The notes beneath the pieces were generated by a model. That model had not been told where the DNA came from. It saw only the letters and a program-made list of their open reading frames with translations, and ran no database searches. Positions 12,121 to 23,405 of a DNA stretch of 64,000 nt are shown piece by piece (within the stretch, counting starts at the first letter, position 1; the number at the start of each line of letters is the position of its first letter). The DNA comes from Acarospora socialis (lineage: Eukaryota > Ascomycota > Lecanoromycetes > Acarosporales > Acarosporaceae). The DNA lies in the NCBI GenBank assembly GCA_025617375.2, contig JAMYGW020000010.1:124001-188000 (forward strand), given 5' to 3'. Position numbers and translations under genes: made by a program.

Positions 12121-12954
12121 GTTGGAAGTACGGAGATCTTGATCGCCGATTTCTGTTGATGGGCCGAGTATCGTGATGTTCTTCGCTGGGCCTCGCCCTC
12201 ACGGTATAACGGTTGACTTCTGATGTTTGTTTACAATTCACAGCAGGCTGGGTAGTTTGGGGAGGCACAAAAGATTGTTGTTGTTAGAAACCATAGCAGT
12301 AGGGAGGCCTGCAAGACAAAAGCGGAGTATAGGACGAAGAGGGGGAGGAGAGGTGGAAGAATTGGGCAATGTGCAGCAGCGTGGCTTGTGCGGTATCGTT
12401 TTCACAAACTAAGGTTGGAATGATAGGTGTTTTGAGGGGGAAGTTGAACTCGCTATCCTTGTAAACTGCGTGGGGTAGACTTTGACACCGCAAAGAGTTG
12501 AACTAACAATTGGGTTCAAGTAAGTCAATTACGTCCTCTTGAATTGCTCGCTTTTAAAACGGATACTGCCGTAAACAATGCTAGAGATTACTTTTGAACC
12601 GGGTGTTGTTTGAGGTTGAAAAGCCCGTGTGCGCCATCTTTCCAGTAGGGTACACAGAGAGAATCGAAGACTTTTCTGTTCTTCATCCTGCGCCCTGACG
12701 TGAAGTTATATCAATTCATTATTTGGTGACGCAATAAGTGCGACTTTCCGTTAGACCCTGAGAAAGGGACTTGACTGTCACATGTCTCGCCTCATTCTGC
12801 CACGACTTACCGCCCATGTGACGGATTTTGCCCCTCCAACCAGCTTGAGGAGCACCACCTAGGAACGTGACAATAGCACCATTTTGAAGCACACTGGCCA
12901 AAGAGACCAGCTATCCTAAGTCCAGGCCAAAGTACATACCAAGTCGTCGCAATT
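12121..12954. promoter_or_regulatory. Divergent promoter region CHO2 / NBP35
   Basis: An 834-bp region between two head-to-head starts, so it must contain both promoters. I see no open frame of quality. Around 12700-12800 there are CACATG-type E-box-like hexamers; inositol/choline-responsive control of CHO2 uses such E-box-like sites in yeasts, but assigning it here is inference. Confidence 0.5.
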
Positions 12955-14078
12955 ATGGTCCCTTCCTTGGAGGAGCCTACGCAGATAGACCTGGACGCGC
13001 CTCTGAAGTCAGCCCCCAAGCTTGTTGCACCAGAACCAGGTCAGTGCTCGGCGACCCTCTGCGTTCTCTTCTCAGCTTACTGACTTGGGTAGAACACTGT
13101 CCTGGGCCGGAGTCAAACTTGGCAGGCAAGGGCGACGCTTGCGCCGGATGTCCCAACCAAGCCATATGTGCCACAGCACCAAAAGGTCCTGATCCTGATA
13201 TCCCTCTCATCACTGGACGGCTGTCATCAATCAGGCATAAGATTTTGGTCCTCTCCGGGAAGGGCGGAGTGGGTAAATCCACATTCACCACTATGCTGGC
13301 CCACGCCTTTGCCACAAACCCTGAATCAATGGTCGGGATCATGGATACAGACATATGTGGACCTTCAATACCGAGGATGATGGGCGTCGAGGCAGAGACG
13401 ATACATGTCAGTAGCAGCGGATGGAGCCCCGTATGGGTGAGCGATAATCTGGGAGTCATGAGCGTGCAGTTCATGCTGCCAAACAGGGACGATGCAGTGA
13501 TATGGAGAGGTCCGAAGAAGAACGGGCTGATTAAGCAGTTCTTGAAAGACGTAGAATGGGGGGAGTTGGATTTTCTGATAGTCGACACCCCGCCCGGGAC
13601 ATCAGACGAACATCTGTCGGTTAATTCGTTCCTAAAGGAATCTGGAGTCGACGGTGCCGTGGTTGTCACAACCCCGCAGGAGGTTTCGTTACTTGATGTG
13701 CGGAAAGAAATTGACTTTTGCCGAAAAGCTGGCATACGCGTTCTTGGGATAGTCGAGAACATGTCTGGTTTCGTCTGTCCAAAGTGTACGCATGAATCCC
13801 AGATATTCAAGGCCACCACAGGAGGAGGGAGAAGGCTGGCTCAGGAAAGCGGGATACCTTTCTTGGGAGCGGTACCGTTAGATCCAAGAATAGGCATGGC
13901 TTGTGATTATGGCGAGAGTTTCTTCGACAACTTCCCGGACAGTCCGGCGTGTAAGGCACTGAGGGAAGTGGTAGGCAGAGTTGGTGAGGAGATTGGACTG
14001 GACGCTGAGGAAGTGTTACCCAAATGGTACGCCTGGCAGCGGGCAATAAGCAACTTGGTGACTGTAAAACAATCATGA
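12955..14078 (+). CDS. NBP35: Cytosolic Fe-S cluster scaffold Nbp35
   Basis: Two exons: 12955-13039 and 13093-14078 (53-bp intron), 356 residues. The join produces [11 protein letters not shown] and completes the N-terminal CX13CX2CX5C ferredoxin-like cluster site (Cys31, 45, 48, 54), diagnostic for Nbp35 rather than Cfd1. The P-loop GKGGVGKST lies near residue 84. The later motifs [14 protein letters not shown] and [10 protein letters not shown], and the cluster-bridging CPKC near residue 250, are all intact. Nbp35 and Cfd1 form the cytosolic CIA scaffold that assembles 4Fe-4S clusters for cytosolic and nuclear proteins. The first ATG of exon 1 was chosen; nothing upstream is in frame. Confidence 0.95.
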
Positions 14079-14414
14079 TGCATGGCGGCGACGTTATCTG
14101 TCTCGCATTTACCAGGCGCAAAGGTGGATTAGCGAACAGAGACTCTCGAGATGCTGTTTTAGTCATAGAACGATATGCACAGTCGTAAGCGGTGTTGCTT
14201 TCTCGCTTCATTAATGATGAGGATGAGGCCCGGTACTGGCTACTTATATTGCCACATGGTCAGACTGACCATATCAGAGGAAGAGCTATTGGCCAACTTG
14301 AAATAAGGCCATGGTTCCAGTGAAATCTCCTTGGAAGAACTCTACTGCAGCAATTGCCGTCGCTCACAGTTCAAACGTCCCCACGCATTTTCCTCCGGAC
14401 GCCCATTCCTAGAA
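14079..14414. other. Convergent 3' intergenic
   Basis: 336 bp between the NBP35 and GCP4 stop codons, which face each other. No gene is seen. It presumably holds both 3' UTRs and polyadenylation sites. Confidence 0.6.
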
Positions 14415-16796
14415 TCAATCAGTATTCGTCGACTTCCCCCTCTGTCGTTCTGCGTTCAGTTCAAGGCTCGCAAATTCCAGCTTCATCAAAAGGCGATCGA
14501 GACCACTACCACTCCAGGGGACGAATTCACCTTCCTCGATCTTGCTATCAACAAGGAATTGAGCGTCTTCGCCGACACGTTCCGAATCCATATCTCTCAG
14601 CCTTGTCACCAACGCTTGGATACCTCGGTCAAGTTCTTTCCTCGCATTTCGCAGATCGGTAATCAGTTCTTTCTCTTCAGCAGCGTAATCCGCAAAAGGG
14701 TCAGCAGCTGCCTCGTTGACTCCTAGATCCAAGCTCTGCTGAATGGAATGCAGCCGGGTGATGAGCGCAACGAAATGATCTATTTGGACTAGGAGCGACC
14801 GTAGGAACCTGGTGAAAACTGTGTCGGTCAACAGTAAGTTGTGTACAAGGGTTATGAGGTAGCGCTGGTGGGCAGTAGTCAAGGTTTCAGGATCTGGAGA
14901 TGTGAACATAGGCAGATTGGCGGCAGAGGCAGTGGTTGCGTTTCGACTAGTTTTATCGTAATCTTTTCCGCTACCTCCAACTGATCCCGAGGTTGTAGGT
15001 CGAGAAAACTCGCGGTATGCTCGTTGTGAAGACAGCGTCGGTTGGAGCCAAAGGTGAAGCTTGTCAGAGGACCTCTTGATGACCTCTCCTTGAAAGTAAC
15101 CATTGAGCTCTGTCAAGAGGAATAGCGTAGCTCCAACAGTGGCCCAAATCTCCCTCATGGCTTTTCTGCGGTTGAATTCCAGCTGCCGCTTTTTGGTCAA
15201 TACTTTTGCTCCATGACGAGTATTGCTCGCCGGTGGACCAAGGGGTGCTGGATGGTCCCGACGTAGCGACGTTAATCTCCAGAGCTCGGTCAAATGAAGA
15301 TGTGCGCGTCGAATAGATAAGACATAGGAGTGAATGTGTGAGTAAGTTTTCAGATCTTCAGGCCTCACGAAAAGATCGAGGGGCGAGGTGATCTGAACAG
15401 TCAGCGTTGTAGGCGTACCAAAGAGAAAATCATTAAAGGCCACCTCCGAGACCGCAGCTGTCCCATACTCTTGGGAAGCAATGGACTGCGGCTTGGAGGA
15501 CGCACCGATAAGCTCTGAGTGTGTAAAGTGCATAAGCCTGCGAGCAAGGTCGAGTTCCTCCTCAACATCATTATCATCATCATCATGAGGCTGTGAGGAG
15601 GAGAGGCTCGCCCATGTACGGGTTAAGACAAGATTAGCTTCACTCTCTTTAACGGTCAGGTTTCCGAGCCCATTTGAAAGATCGCCACGGTCAAGTGGCA
15701 TAGGACGTCGATGTCGAGAGCGAATGCGCTTCTGTGCCTCATTGAGCAAAGCCACAGCGAACTCGCCACGGTCAAGGAGGAAGAAACTCCTAAAAATTTT
15801 TAGGATTTCCTGAACTCGCTGCAGAGGCAGAAGCTGCTGCAGACTGTTTCGTGAGAGAGATAAGCGGATAGCTGAGATTGCACTCGATAAGGAAGATTGA
15901 GTTATTGGTGACGAAAGTGCGGCTAAGTGTTTAAGGTGAGCAGGGACCAGTAGAAGCTCGGGGGAAGTCCGAGCTGTCGACGATGACCTTGCCAACGCAC
16001 TACTCCGGGCTCGAATCTGATTCAACGATCTGCCAATGAAAAGGATAGCAGAGGCAGTAGTTGGCGTAACGAATCCCGGAATGAATTCATGTCGTGCATA
16101 AAACTCTGGTAATCTGGTAGTAGTAGTATTGTAACTGGTAGACGCGTCCGTACATATGAAAAAGTCTTCTTCCCCGAACGCGGGCAAGCGACCGTAGAGT
16201 ACCCAGGCCGACAACTGCCGCAACCATGCGGTCTCGCCAGCTTTGATCAGATCCAATGCCACCTCTTCTATATCTGGGTAACCAGTTCGTACCTCTTTGC
16301 GCAATCGGTCTAATACAGCAGCCCCTGAGCACTGGCTCTGATTCCCACTAGACTTATTGGAGCGCGGTCGATCGGGCAGCATGAACTCCACGATCTCCCA
16401 AAACCAATCCATTCTACGAGTCCATTGGCCGAACTCATCGGCGACTCGTGATAACGGTACAATGCCGTACCCACCAACTATACTGGAATCCTTCCGTAAT
16501 ATAGAGCTCTCAAGATCTAAAATCGTCTGTTGAAACTTTGCAAGGTGGGTAGATGCGATTGCATTCGAGACAGCTCGGCCAATGGTTGAAAGATGCGTTG
16601 ACGAAATCACCGATGTTCGAGACTGCAAACGTACATGCAGATCACCTAAATGAGCCAGAGATGCTAGTAGTGCCTGTTCTGGGGTTGACAGCCCTGGAAA
16701 GGTTTGTTTGGAGTGTGAACCGTCGCCTTTGCTGACGGTGGCGGATAGCAGAGGGGAGGCATGGCCAGATAGGGAGAGGAGGATCTCGTGAAGCAT
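14415..16796 (-). CDS. Gamma-tubulin complex component 4 (GCP4-like, Spc97/Spc98 family)
   Basis: An intronless frame of 793 residues. It opens with MLHEILLSLSGH, the characteristic start of GCP4 proteins. The central GRLPAFGEEDFFI corresponds to the family motif before the loop. It is followed by IPGFVTPTTASAILFIGRSL, the conserved GRIP1-domain end, and by a C-terminal GRIP2 region with the ELWRLTSLRR and long helical segments that bind gamma-tubulin. GCP4 is a core subunit of the gamma-tubulin ring complex at the spindle pole body. An acidic low-complexity stretch near residue 400 is a species-specific insertion. I am confident of the family and fairly confident of GCP4 over GCP5/6. Confidence 0.88.
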   Translation of the reverse strand: MLHEILLSLSGHASPLLSATVSKGDGSHSKQTFPGLSTPEQALLASLAHLGDLHVRLQSRTSVISSTHLSTIGRAVSNAIASTHLAKFQQTILDLESSILRKDSSIVGGYGIVPLSRVADEFGQWTRRMDWFWEIVEFMLPDRPRSNKSSGNQSQCSGAAVLDRLRKEVRTGYPDIEEVALDLIKAGETAWLRQLSAWVLYGRLPAFGEEDFFICTDASTSYNTTTTRLPEFYARHEFIPGFVTPTTASAILFIGRSLNQIRARSSALARSSSTARTSPELLLVPAHLKHLAALSSPITQSSLSSAISAIRLSLSRNSLQQLLPLQRVQEILKIFRSFFLLDRGEFAVALLNEAQKRIRSRHRRPMPLDRGDLSNGLGNLTVKESEANLVLTRTWASLSSSQPHDDDDNDVEEELDLARRLMHFTHSELIGASSKPQSIASQEYGTAAVSEVAFNDFLFGTPTTLTVQITSPLDLFVRPEDLKTYSHIHSYVLSIRRAHLHLTELWRLTSLRRDHPAPLGPPASNTRHGAKVLTKKRQLEFNRRKAMREIWATVGATLFLLTELNGYFQGEVIKRSSDKLHLWLQPTLSSQRAYREFSRPTTSGSVGGSGKDYDKTSRNATTASAANLPMFTSPDPETLTTAHQRYLITLVHNLLLTDTVFTRFLRSLLVQIDHFVALITRLHSIQQSLDLGVNEAAADPFADYAAEEKELITDLRNARKELDRGIQALVTRLRDMDSERVGEDAQFLVDSKIEEGEFVPWSGSGLDRLLMKLEFASLELNAERQRGKSTNTD

Positions 16797-17725
16797 TGCA
16801 AATCGTTCTCATAAGGAGCGGCGGAGCTGAACACAGGTGAGCCCAACAGCTACGGGCAGAGACTGGTATGTCCTTACCTTTCAGATGTCGAGTCTGATGG
16901 TCTGCAAGGACACCTTTGGAACAATAAAATTAGAGATCCGAGTATCTCGTAACGACACATACCACAATACGTACGAGCAAGTGAAGTACGCACACAGAAT
17001 AGTAGTGAACGGTCGAAGCCGAGTCAGAGGTATCGAACATTGTCAAACAGGGCAGGCTTAAACAAAGTGCTTGAGAAATTCTAGAAGCAATAACGAACGG
17101 CCTTGACATTCCAAGCTGACAAGTGCTCTAAATGGTAAGAGTACACCTACGGTACTGGAAGAGGTAGCAATGAGACGCCTATAACTTACCTCTTGGAGAG
17201 ACTCATGTCCTGGCAGGCTAGCTGAGTGTCTTAAGGGAGTAGCGCGTTCCGACGCGCCTGTGAAAGATCGCTGTGTTGGAGCGGATTATTTATTTATTAG
17301 AAATATTACATCCGTCCTTCGGGTACCTTCCACACTTCAAGGTATCGAACTTGAAAAGCTGAAGCCCACTTCAGTACCTACCTACCTACCTAAAATATCT
17401 CCACCGCAACAGAGGGCGTTCCTGAGCAGGTTCTATAAACGAATTTTATAGAACCGTACTGTGAAGTATCTGGAACGGGTATCGTTGGGACGGTCTTCGT
17501 GGTTGCCTGCTCAACGTCAGTTAGGAAGCTGCAGCTCAGTTAGCAGCCACGAACCCAGTCTGATCAGGAAAGCCCTGTGAACGGAGCTCTAGCCTTCGTC
17601 TCGCCTTGGTGCGAGCAGTTCATACTTTTCCAACCATTCACTCCCACGCAGACGTACCGGAGGCGGCCAAGCTGGGTAAGAGAAAGGCTTCCAGCGAGCA
17701 TCTGGCCCGTCCCGAGAAGAAGATT
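16797..17725. promoter_or_regulatory. Intergenic / divergent promoter region GCP4-UBA1
   Basis: About 0.93 kb between head-to-head starts. It contains a short CTAC tetranucleotide run near 17378-17392 and no convincing gene. From about 17580 to the UBA1 ATG at 17726 the frame is open and in phase with UBA1, encoding a Lys/Arg-rich segment; see findings. Confidence 0.5.
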
Positions 17726-20700
17726 ATGACAGTAAGTGTCTCTAAGCTTAGCCATTCACCAACGACTGTAGCAATTCCTTGCCGACGTCTTTGCACATTC
17801 AAAAGCCACCTCGCCACCATACATTTTCGTTGTGCCGTACGCGCAAGCGGTCTCTCGTTTCTGTTTATACAGTGACTGCGAAACAGATCCATCCGCATCC
17901 TGCCCCGAGGGCCAGAAGAGCTTGGTCTCTAACATCTGTGTGAACAGGACTCCAAGATGCAGGTCGATGGGCCCACCGCAAATGGGGAGCAGCCGAAGCA
18001 TGGCGAGATCGACGAGTCCTTATACAGCCGACAACTGTGAGTTTCTGAGACACTCTGTTGGTCTATAATCTGATACGTGGCGTAGTTACGTACTTGGCCA
18101 TGAAGCGATGAAACGGATGGGTTCCTCGAACGTTCTCATTGTTGGACTGAAGGGTTTGGGCGTCGAGATTGGTAAATAATTACGACTGTGTACATGGATC
18201 TTCAAGGGAGATTACTCACACTCTATCGTTAGCCAAGAATATTGCACTTGCTGGCGTTAAATCTCTCAGCCTCTACGATCCTACACCGGCTTCGATTTCG
18301 GACCTCTCCTCCCAGTTTTTTTTACACCCCGAGGACGTTGGCAAGCCTCGAGCTGAAGTAACCGCTCCACGGGTGGCAGAGCTCAATACATATACACCTG
18401 TGTCGGTGCACTCTGCGACAAGCTTGACCTCGGATCTCAGCCAGCTCAAGCAGTATCAAGTCGTGGTGCTCACTGCGACATCGTTGAAAGACCAAGTTAC
18501 GATCTCGCAGTACTGCCATCAATATGGTATCTATCTTATCATTGCGGAGACATTTGGATTATTTGGCTCCATCTTTACGGACTTCGGGAAGAGCTTTACT
18601 GTTGTAGATGCGACAGGGGAACCGGTAGTGAGTGGCATAGTTGCGGACATTGATTCGGAGGGACTGGTGTCTGCCCTTGACGAGACGCGTCATGGCTTAG
18701 AGGATGGCGATTTTGTGACCTTTTCCGAGATACAAGGCATGGAAGGTCTGAACAATGCCGAGCCTCGTAAGGTCACAGTCAAAGGTAAGACCCACGGCTG
18801 TTCACGTGGAATGTTTTCCAGCCAAACTAACTCTATGTAGGACCGTACACGTTCTCAATTGGAGATGTTTCCGGTTTGGGCGAGTACAAAAGCGGCGGTC
18901 TCTATACTCAGGTCAAGATGCCCAAGTTCATCGACTTCGAGCCTTTTACCGAACAACTCAAAAAGCCCGGATTATTAGTCTCTGACTTCGCCAAATTCGA
19001 TCGTCCTCCGCAGTTGCATATCGGCTTTCAAGCCCTACATGCTTTCGCCGAAAACCACGGCGGGGAATTTTCACGCCCGCACAGCGACGCGGATGCATCA
19101 GAAGTTCTAAAGCTTGCCCAAGAGCTTGCTGCGCAGGGTCATGACAAGATCGAGCTGGATGAGAAGCTGATCCGCGAACTAAGTTACCAAGCGCGCGGCG
19201 ACCTGAGCCCAATGGCTGCATTCTTTGGTGGCTTGGCTGCACAAGAGGTTTTGAAGTCAGTGTCTGGCAAATTCCATCCAATCGTACAATGGCTCTATTT
19301 CGACTCACTCGAATCTCTTCCGTCATCTGTGAAACGATCGGAGGAACTTTGCAAGCCGCTGGGAACAAGGTACGATGGACAAATAGCTGTATTCGGCAAA
19401 GAGTTTCAAGAGAGAATCGCAAACATCAGGGAATTCTTAGTCGGTGCTGGAGCCATAGGGTGTGAGATGCTCAAGAATTGGGCGATGATGGGACTCGGCA
19501 CTGGACCGAGGGGCAGGATCGCAGTTACAGACATGGATCAGATTGAGAAGAGCAACCTGAACCGACAGTTCCTATTTAGACCCAAAGATGTGGGAAAGTT
19601 GAAGAGCGATTGCGCTGTGGAAGCCGTACAGGCCATGAACCCGGACCTGAAAGGCAAGTTCGTGACATACAAAGATCGAGTTGGACAGGATACCGAGCAT
19701 GTTTTTAATGAACATTTCTGGGAGGAGCTCGACGGTATCACAAACGCTCTTGACAACGTCGATGCAAGAACATACGTAGACCGTCGGTGTGTCTTCTTCC
19801 GCAAACCGTTACTGGACTCAGGTACCCTCGGAACGAAGGGCAACACTCAGGTAGTCCTGCCGAATCTGACAGAATCGTACTCGAGCTCTCAAGATCCGCC
19901 AGAGCAGTCGTTTCCAATGTGCACGCTCCGAAGCTTCCCCAACCGGATCGAACATACCATCGCATGGGCGCGAGACCTATTTCAGTCATACTTCGTCGGC
20001 CCACCCGAGACAGTAAATTTGTACTTGACACAACCCAATTACATCGAGAAAACTCTCAAGCAGACTGGAAATGAGAAGCAGACTCTAGAAAATATTCGCG
20101 ACTTTCTCGTCACAGAAAAGCCACTGGGTTTTGAAGACTGTGTCATCTGGGCTCGGCAGCAGTTCGAGAGGCAGTATAACAATGCGATCCAGCAACTGCT
20201 CTATAACTTTCCGAAAGACTCTCGCACATCAAGTGGCGCGCCATTCTGGTCCGGACCCAAGCGTGCTCCAAATCCACTCAAGTTCGACATCAACAACAAG
20301 ACTCATCTGGGCTTCATCATTGCTGCTGCCAGTTTACACGCCTTCAATTACGGAATCAAGAGCGCCGGCTTCGGAGAAGAGCAGTATAAGAAGGTTATGG
20401 AAAACATGATCATTCCGGAGTTTTCTCCCAATCCCACGGTGAAGATACAAGCGGACGACAACGAACCAGATCCGAACGCGCAGCCTACCAGGTCTGGGTT
20501 TGACGACAATGAGGAATTGCAGCAGATTTCCTCTACATTACCCCCTCCGAAATCCTTGGCCGGTCTCCGACTGGTGCCGGTAGAGTTCGAAAAAGATGAC
20601 GACTCGAACTACCATATCGACTTCATCACAGCTGCGAGCAACTTACGGGCGGAGAACTATGCGATCGCCCAGGCTGATAGACTCAAGACTAAATTCATCG

Positions 20701-21273
20701 CTGGCAAGATCATCCCGGCGATCGCCACCACCACTGCATTGGTCACTGGTCTCGTAGTCCTGGAGTTATATAAGATCATCGACGGCAAAACCGACATCGA
20801 GCAATACAAGAACGGCTTTGTAAACCTTGCACTGCCCTTCTTTGGCTTCAGCGAGCCTATTGCGAGTCCGAAAGGGAAGTATCTAAGCAAAGACGGTGAA
20901 GTCACCGTCGACAAGCTCTGGGACCGGTTTGAGGTGGACAACGTGACGCTGAACGAATTCTTGGAAATCTTCAAACAAAAGGGCTTAGATATCACAATGG
21001 TCAGCTCCGGGGTCAGCCTGCTCTACGCAAGTTTCTACCCGCAGAGCAAATTGAAGGACCGAATGCCATTGAAGTGAGTATCGATCATTTCCTTCACTTA
21101 AAGTGCAACAGTGTGGGAGTTGACATGGGAATAGGTTGAGCCAGCTGGTGGAGACAATCAGCAAGAAACCGATCCCGGAACACCAGAAGAATGTCATCTT
21201 CGAGATTACAGCGGAGGATCAGACCGAGGAAGATGTCGAGATCCCATATGTTATGCTAAAGCTGAGAAAATAG
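17726..21273 (+). CDS. UBA1: Ubiquitin-activating enzyme E1
   Basis: Six exons: 17726-17731, 17948-18036, 18086-18171, 18233-18784, 18841-21073 and 21135-21273, giving about 1034 residues against 1024 in yeast. The first coding exon is only ATG ACA. If it is not used, translation could begin at ATG 17957. The protein has the inactive adenylation half ([33 protein letters not shown]) and the active half ([18 protein letters not shown], with NLNRQFLFR). The catalytic cysteine is in [15 protein letters not shown] at about residue 605. The C-terminal ubiquitin-fold domain binds E2. It activates ubiquitin with ATP and passes it to E2 enzymes in cytosol and nucleus. All key motifs are intact. Confidence 0.95.
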
Positions 21274-21755
21274 ATAGGCTTTTACTCACTCTTATGTCTA
21301 GCAGAGCGGGTTTATATCAGGTGTCAAGGAGCCGGAGGTTGACCGTCATGGCTAGACTGACCATACCATTCATGTTCTAGGGTAGGTAGATAGACAGATA
21401 TCAACTCATATATGACAGATTAGTCTGATGCATGTGTATCTACTGGGGTATATCACTTACGATTACAAATATCAGCCATGCATGGGTCAAAGTTTCCACG
21501 AAGATTGAGTTATTACGGAGCACTCCGTATGTCAGCATTAGAAATGCACGGTCAGCATTGGCCACTCCCATGGGCACTAAACAAAACGTTAGAGATTTTG
21601 ATAGAGCAATGATCTGTATATAATGAAGGAATAAACATGTCTCTTTCCTGAACGCATATTTCATGTTATCAATCTGCCTCAAACCGAAACTCTCAAGCCC
21701 GAGTTCTATCAAGCCTACATTTACTGCTAAAGCATTCAGTTCCGCGATCTCAATC
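21274..21755. other. Intergenic UBA1 to ECM4-like
   Basis: About 480 bp between tandem genes. It includes an inverted repeat ACGGAG-CA-CTCCGT near 21516-21529, a motif seen elsewhere in this window. No gene is seen. Confidence 0.5.
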
Positions 21756-23122
21756 ATGTCTGTACGTCACCAATACTTTCATAAAGTTGTGTTCCCTCAC
21801 CCCGTAGCTTCCCATGTACTGATGTGAGAACGCCTAGACCGGCAATGACCAAAAGATTACCAACTGGGTGGACCCCAAGGACAAATCTGGCGAGTTCAAA
21901 CGTGGACAATCGGCTTTCCGAAATTGGATCTCGAAGAAGCCGGGTGCGGAGTTCCCGCCGGAGAAAGGACGATATCATCTCTATGTCTCATACGCCTGTC
22001 CATGGGGTTAGATCGGACCAACCCTGTCGGCGAACCGCTCACATGCTGACGAGAACATCACAGCTCACCGGACGCTGATCGTCCGAAAACTCAAGGGGCT
22101 CGAAGAATTCATCCCCTTCACCTCAGTACACTGGCACATGCTTGAACAAGGTTCGTCTTCGCGTTGCCTTACCTCCAACGAGAGGCGCCGCTCCTGACAA
22201 CCTGCAAAGGATGGCGCTTCGTAACGCCGGACGAGCATCTCCCCGGCGAGAACGTGACGCCAGACCCGGTTCACCCCGACTTCAAGACGCTGCAGCAAAT
22301 CTACTTCAAGACGGACCCGGAATACAGGGGGCGCTTCACGGTGCCGACACTCTACGACAAGAAGCAGGGCAAGATCGTCAACAACGAGAGCAGCGAGATC
22401 ATCCGCATGTTCTATACCGAGTTCGACGACGTGCTGCCGGGACAATATCGAAAGGTGGATCTGTTCCCCAAGGATTTGCAGAAGGATATCGAAGATACGA
22501 ACGGGTGGGTTTATGACGATATCAACAACGGCGTGTATAAGTCCGGGTTTGCCACGTGAGAACCAGCCCTCCTCCTTTGCTGTCTTAAACTACCCCGTGT
22601 ACCTAACGACCCTTCCCGCAGGACGCAATCCGCCTACGAAAAAGCCGTGACACAACTCTTCCACTCGCTCGACCGGGTCGAGAAACACCTTTCATCCACC
22701 CCCGGCCCATACTACTTTGGCGAAAACATCACCGAGGCCGACGTCCGACTGTACACGACCATCGTCCGCTTCGACGTCGTGTACGTGCAGCACTTCAAGT
22801 GCAACCTGCGCGACATCCGGTCGGGATACCCGGCCCTGCACGAGTGGCTCCGGAAGCTGTACTGGGACTATCCCGCCTTCCGCGACACGACCGAGTTTGA
22901 GCACATCAAGAGGCATTATACCCGAAGTCACAAGCAGATCAATCCTTTTGTCAGTATCTCCTCATCGGATCTCGCATTGGGTTTGGCGGGGTGAGAGTGG
23001 AGAGTACGCTGACTTTCTTCGGTGGTGTGCAGAGCATAACGCCCGTCGGACCAGAACCGCCCATCTTGCCCAAGGATCGAGAGGTCGCGGCCGCCGAGGC
23101 CGTCAAGCATACCAAGTCATAG
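21756..23122 (+). CDS. Ecm4-type glutathione S-transferase (glutathionyl-hydroquinone reductase)
   Basis: Six exons: 21756-21761, 21838-22006, 22064-22150, 22210-22555, 22622-22949 and 23033-23122, giving 341 residues with every junction in phase. The first exon is just ATG TCT. Cys56 in SYACPWAHR is the catalytic cysteine of the omega/xi-class transferases. The thioredoxin-like domain ends near VPTLYD, with [10 protein letters not shown] as the glutathione-binding Glu-Ser. The helical domain follows with [17 protein letters not shown]. Members reduce glutathionyl-hydroquinones and deal with oxidative or quinone stress. The second intron splits the CPWA motif itself, and joining it restores the active site, which strongly supports the model. 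Confidence 0.93.
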
Positions 23123-23405
23123 AGACGGCGGTGGAACTTTCACTAGATAATCGACTGCATGTGTTCGAATACGTGTGGCATAAATTGTATCATAGATGAA
23201 ACCCGTCACCTTGAATTATCTTCCGTCATCTCCTGGAACAGCAACTGTCTCCTGTCTGAAACAGGCGTCAACTAATATGAACATCTGAAATTAGGAGACC
23301 TTCTCCATGCCCAACATCCACCAAATCCTCGATCTGACACACCCTTACACCCCTTTGTCAGACGCTCCATACCAGGGACGCGCCATCTTTCTGTGTCTCC
23401 GCTCT

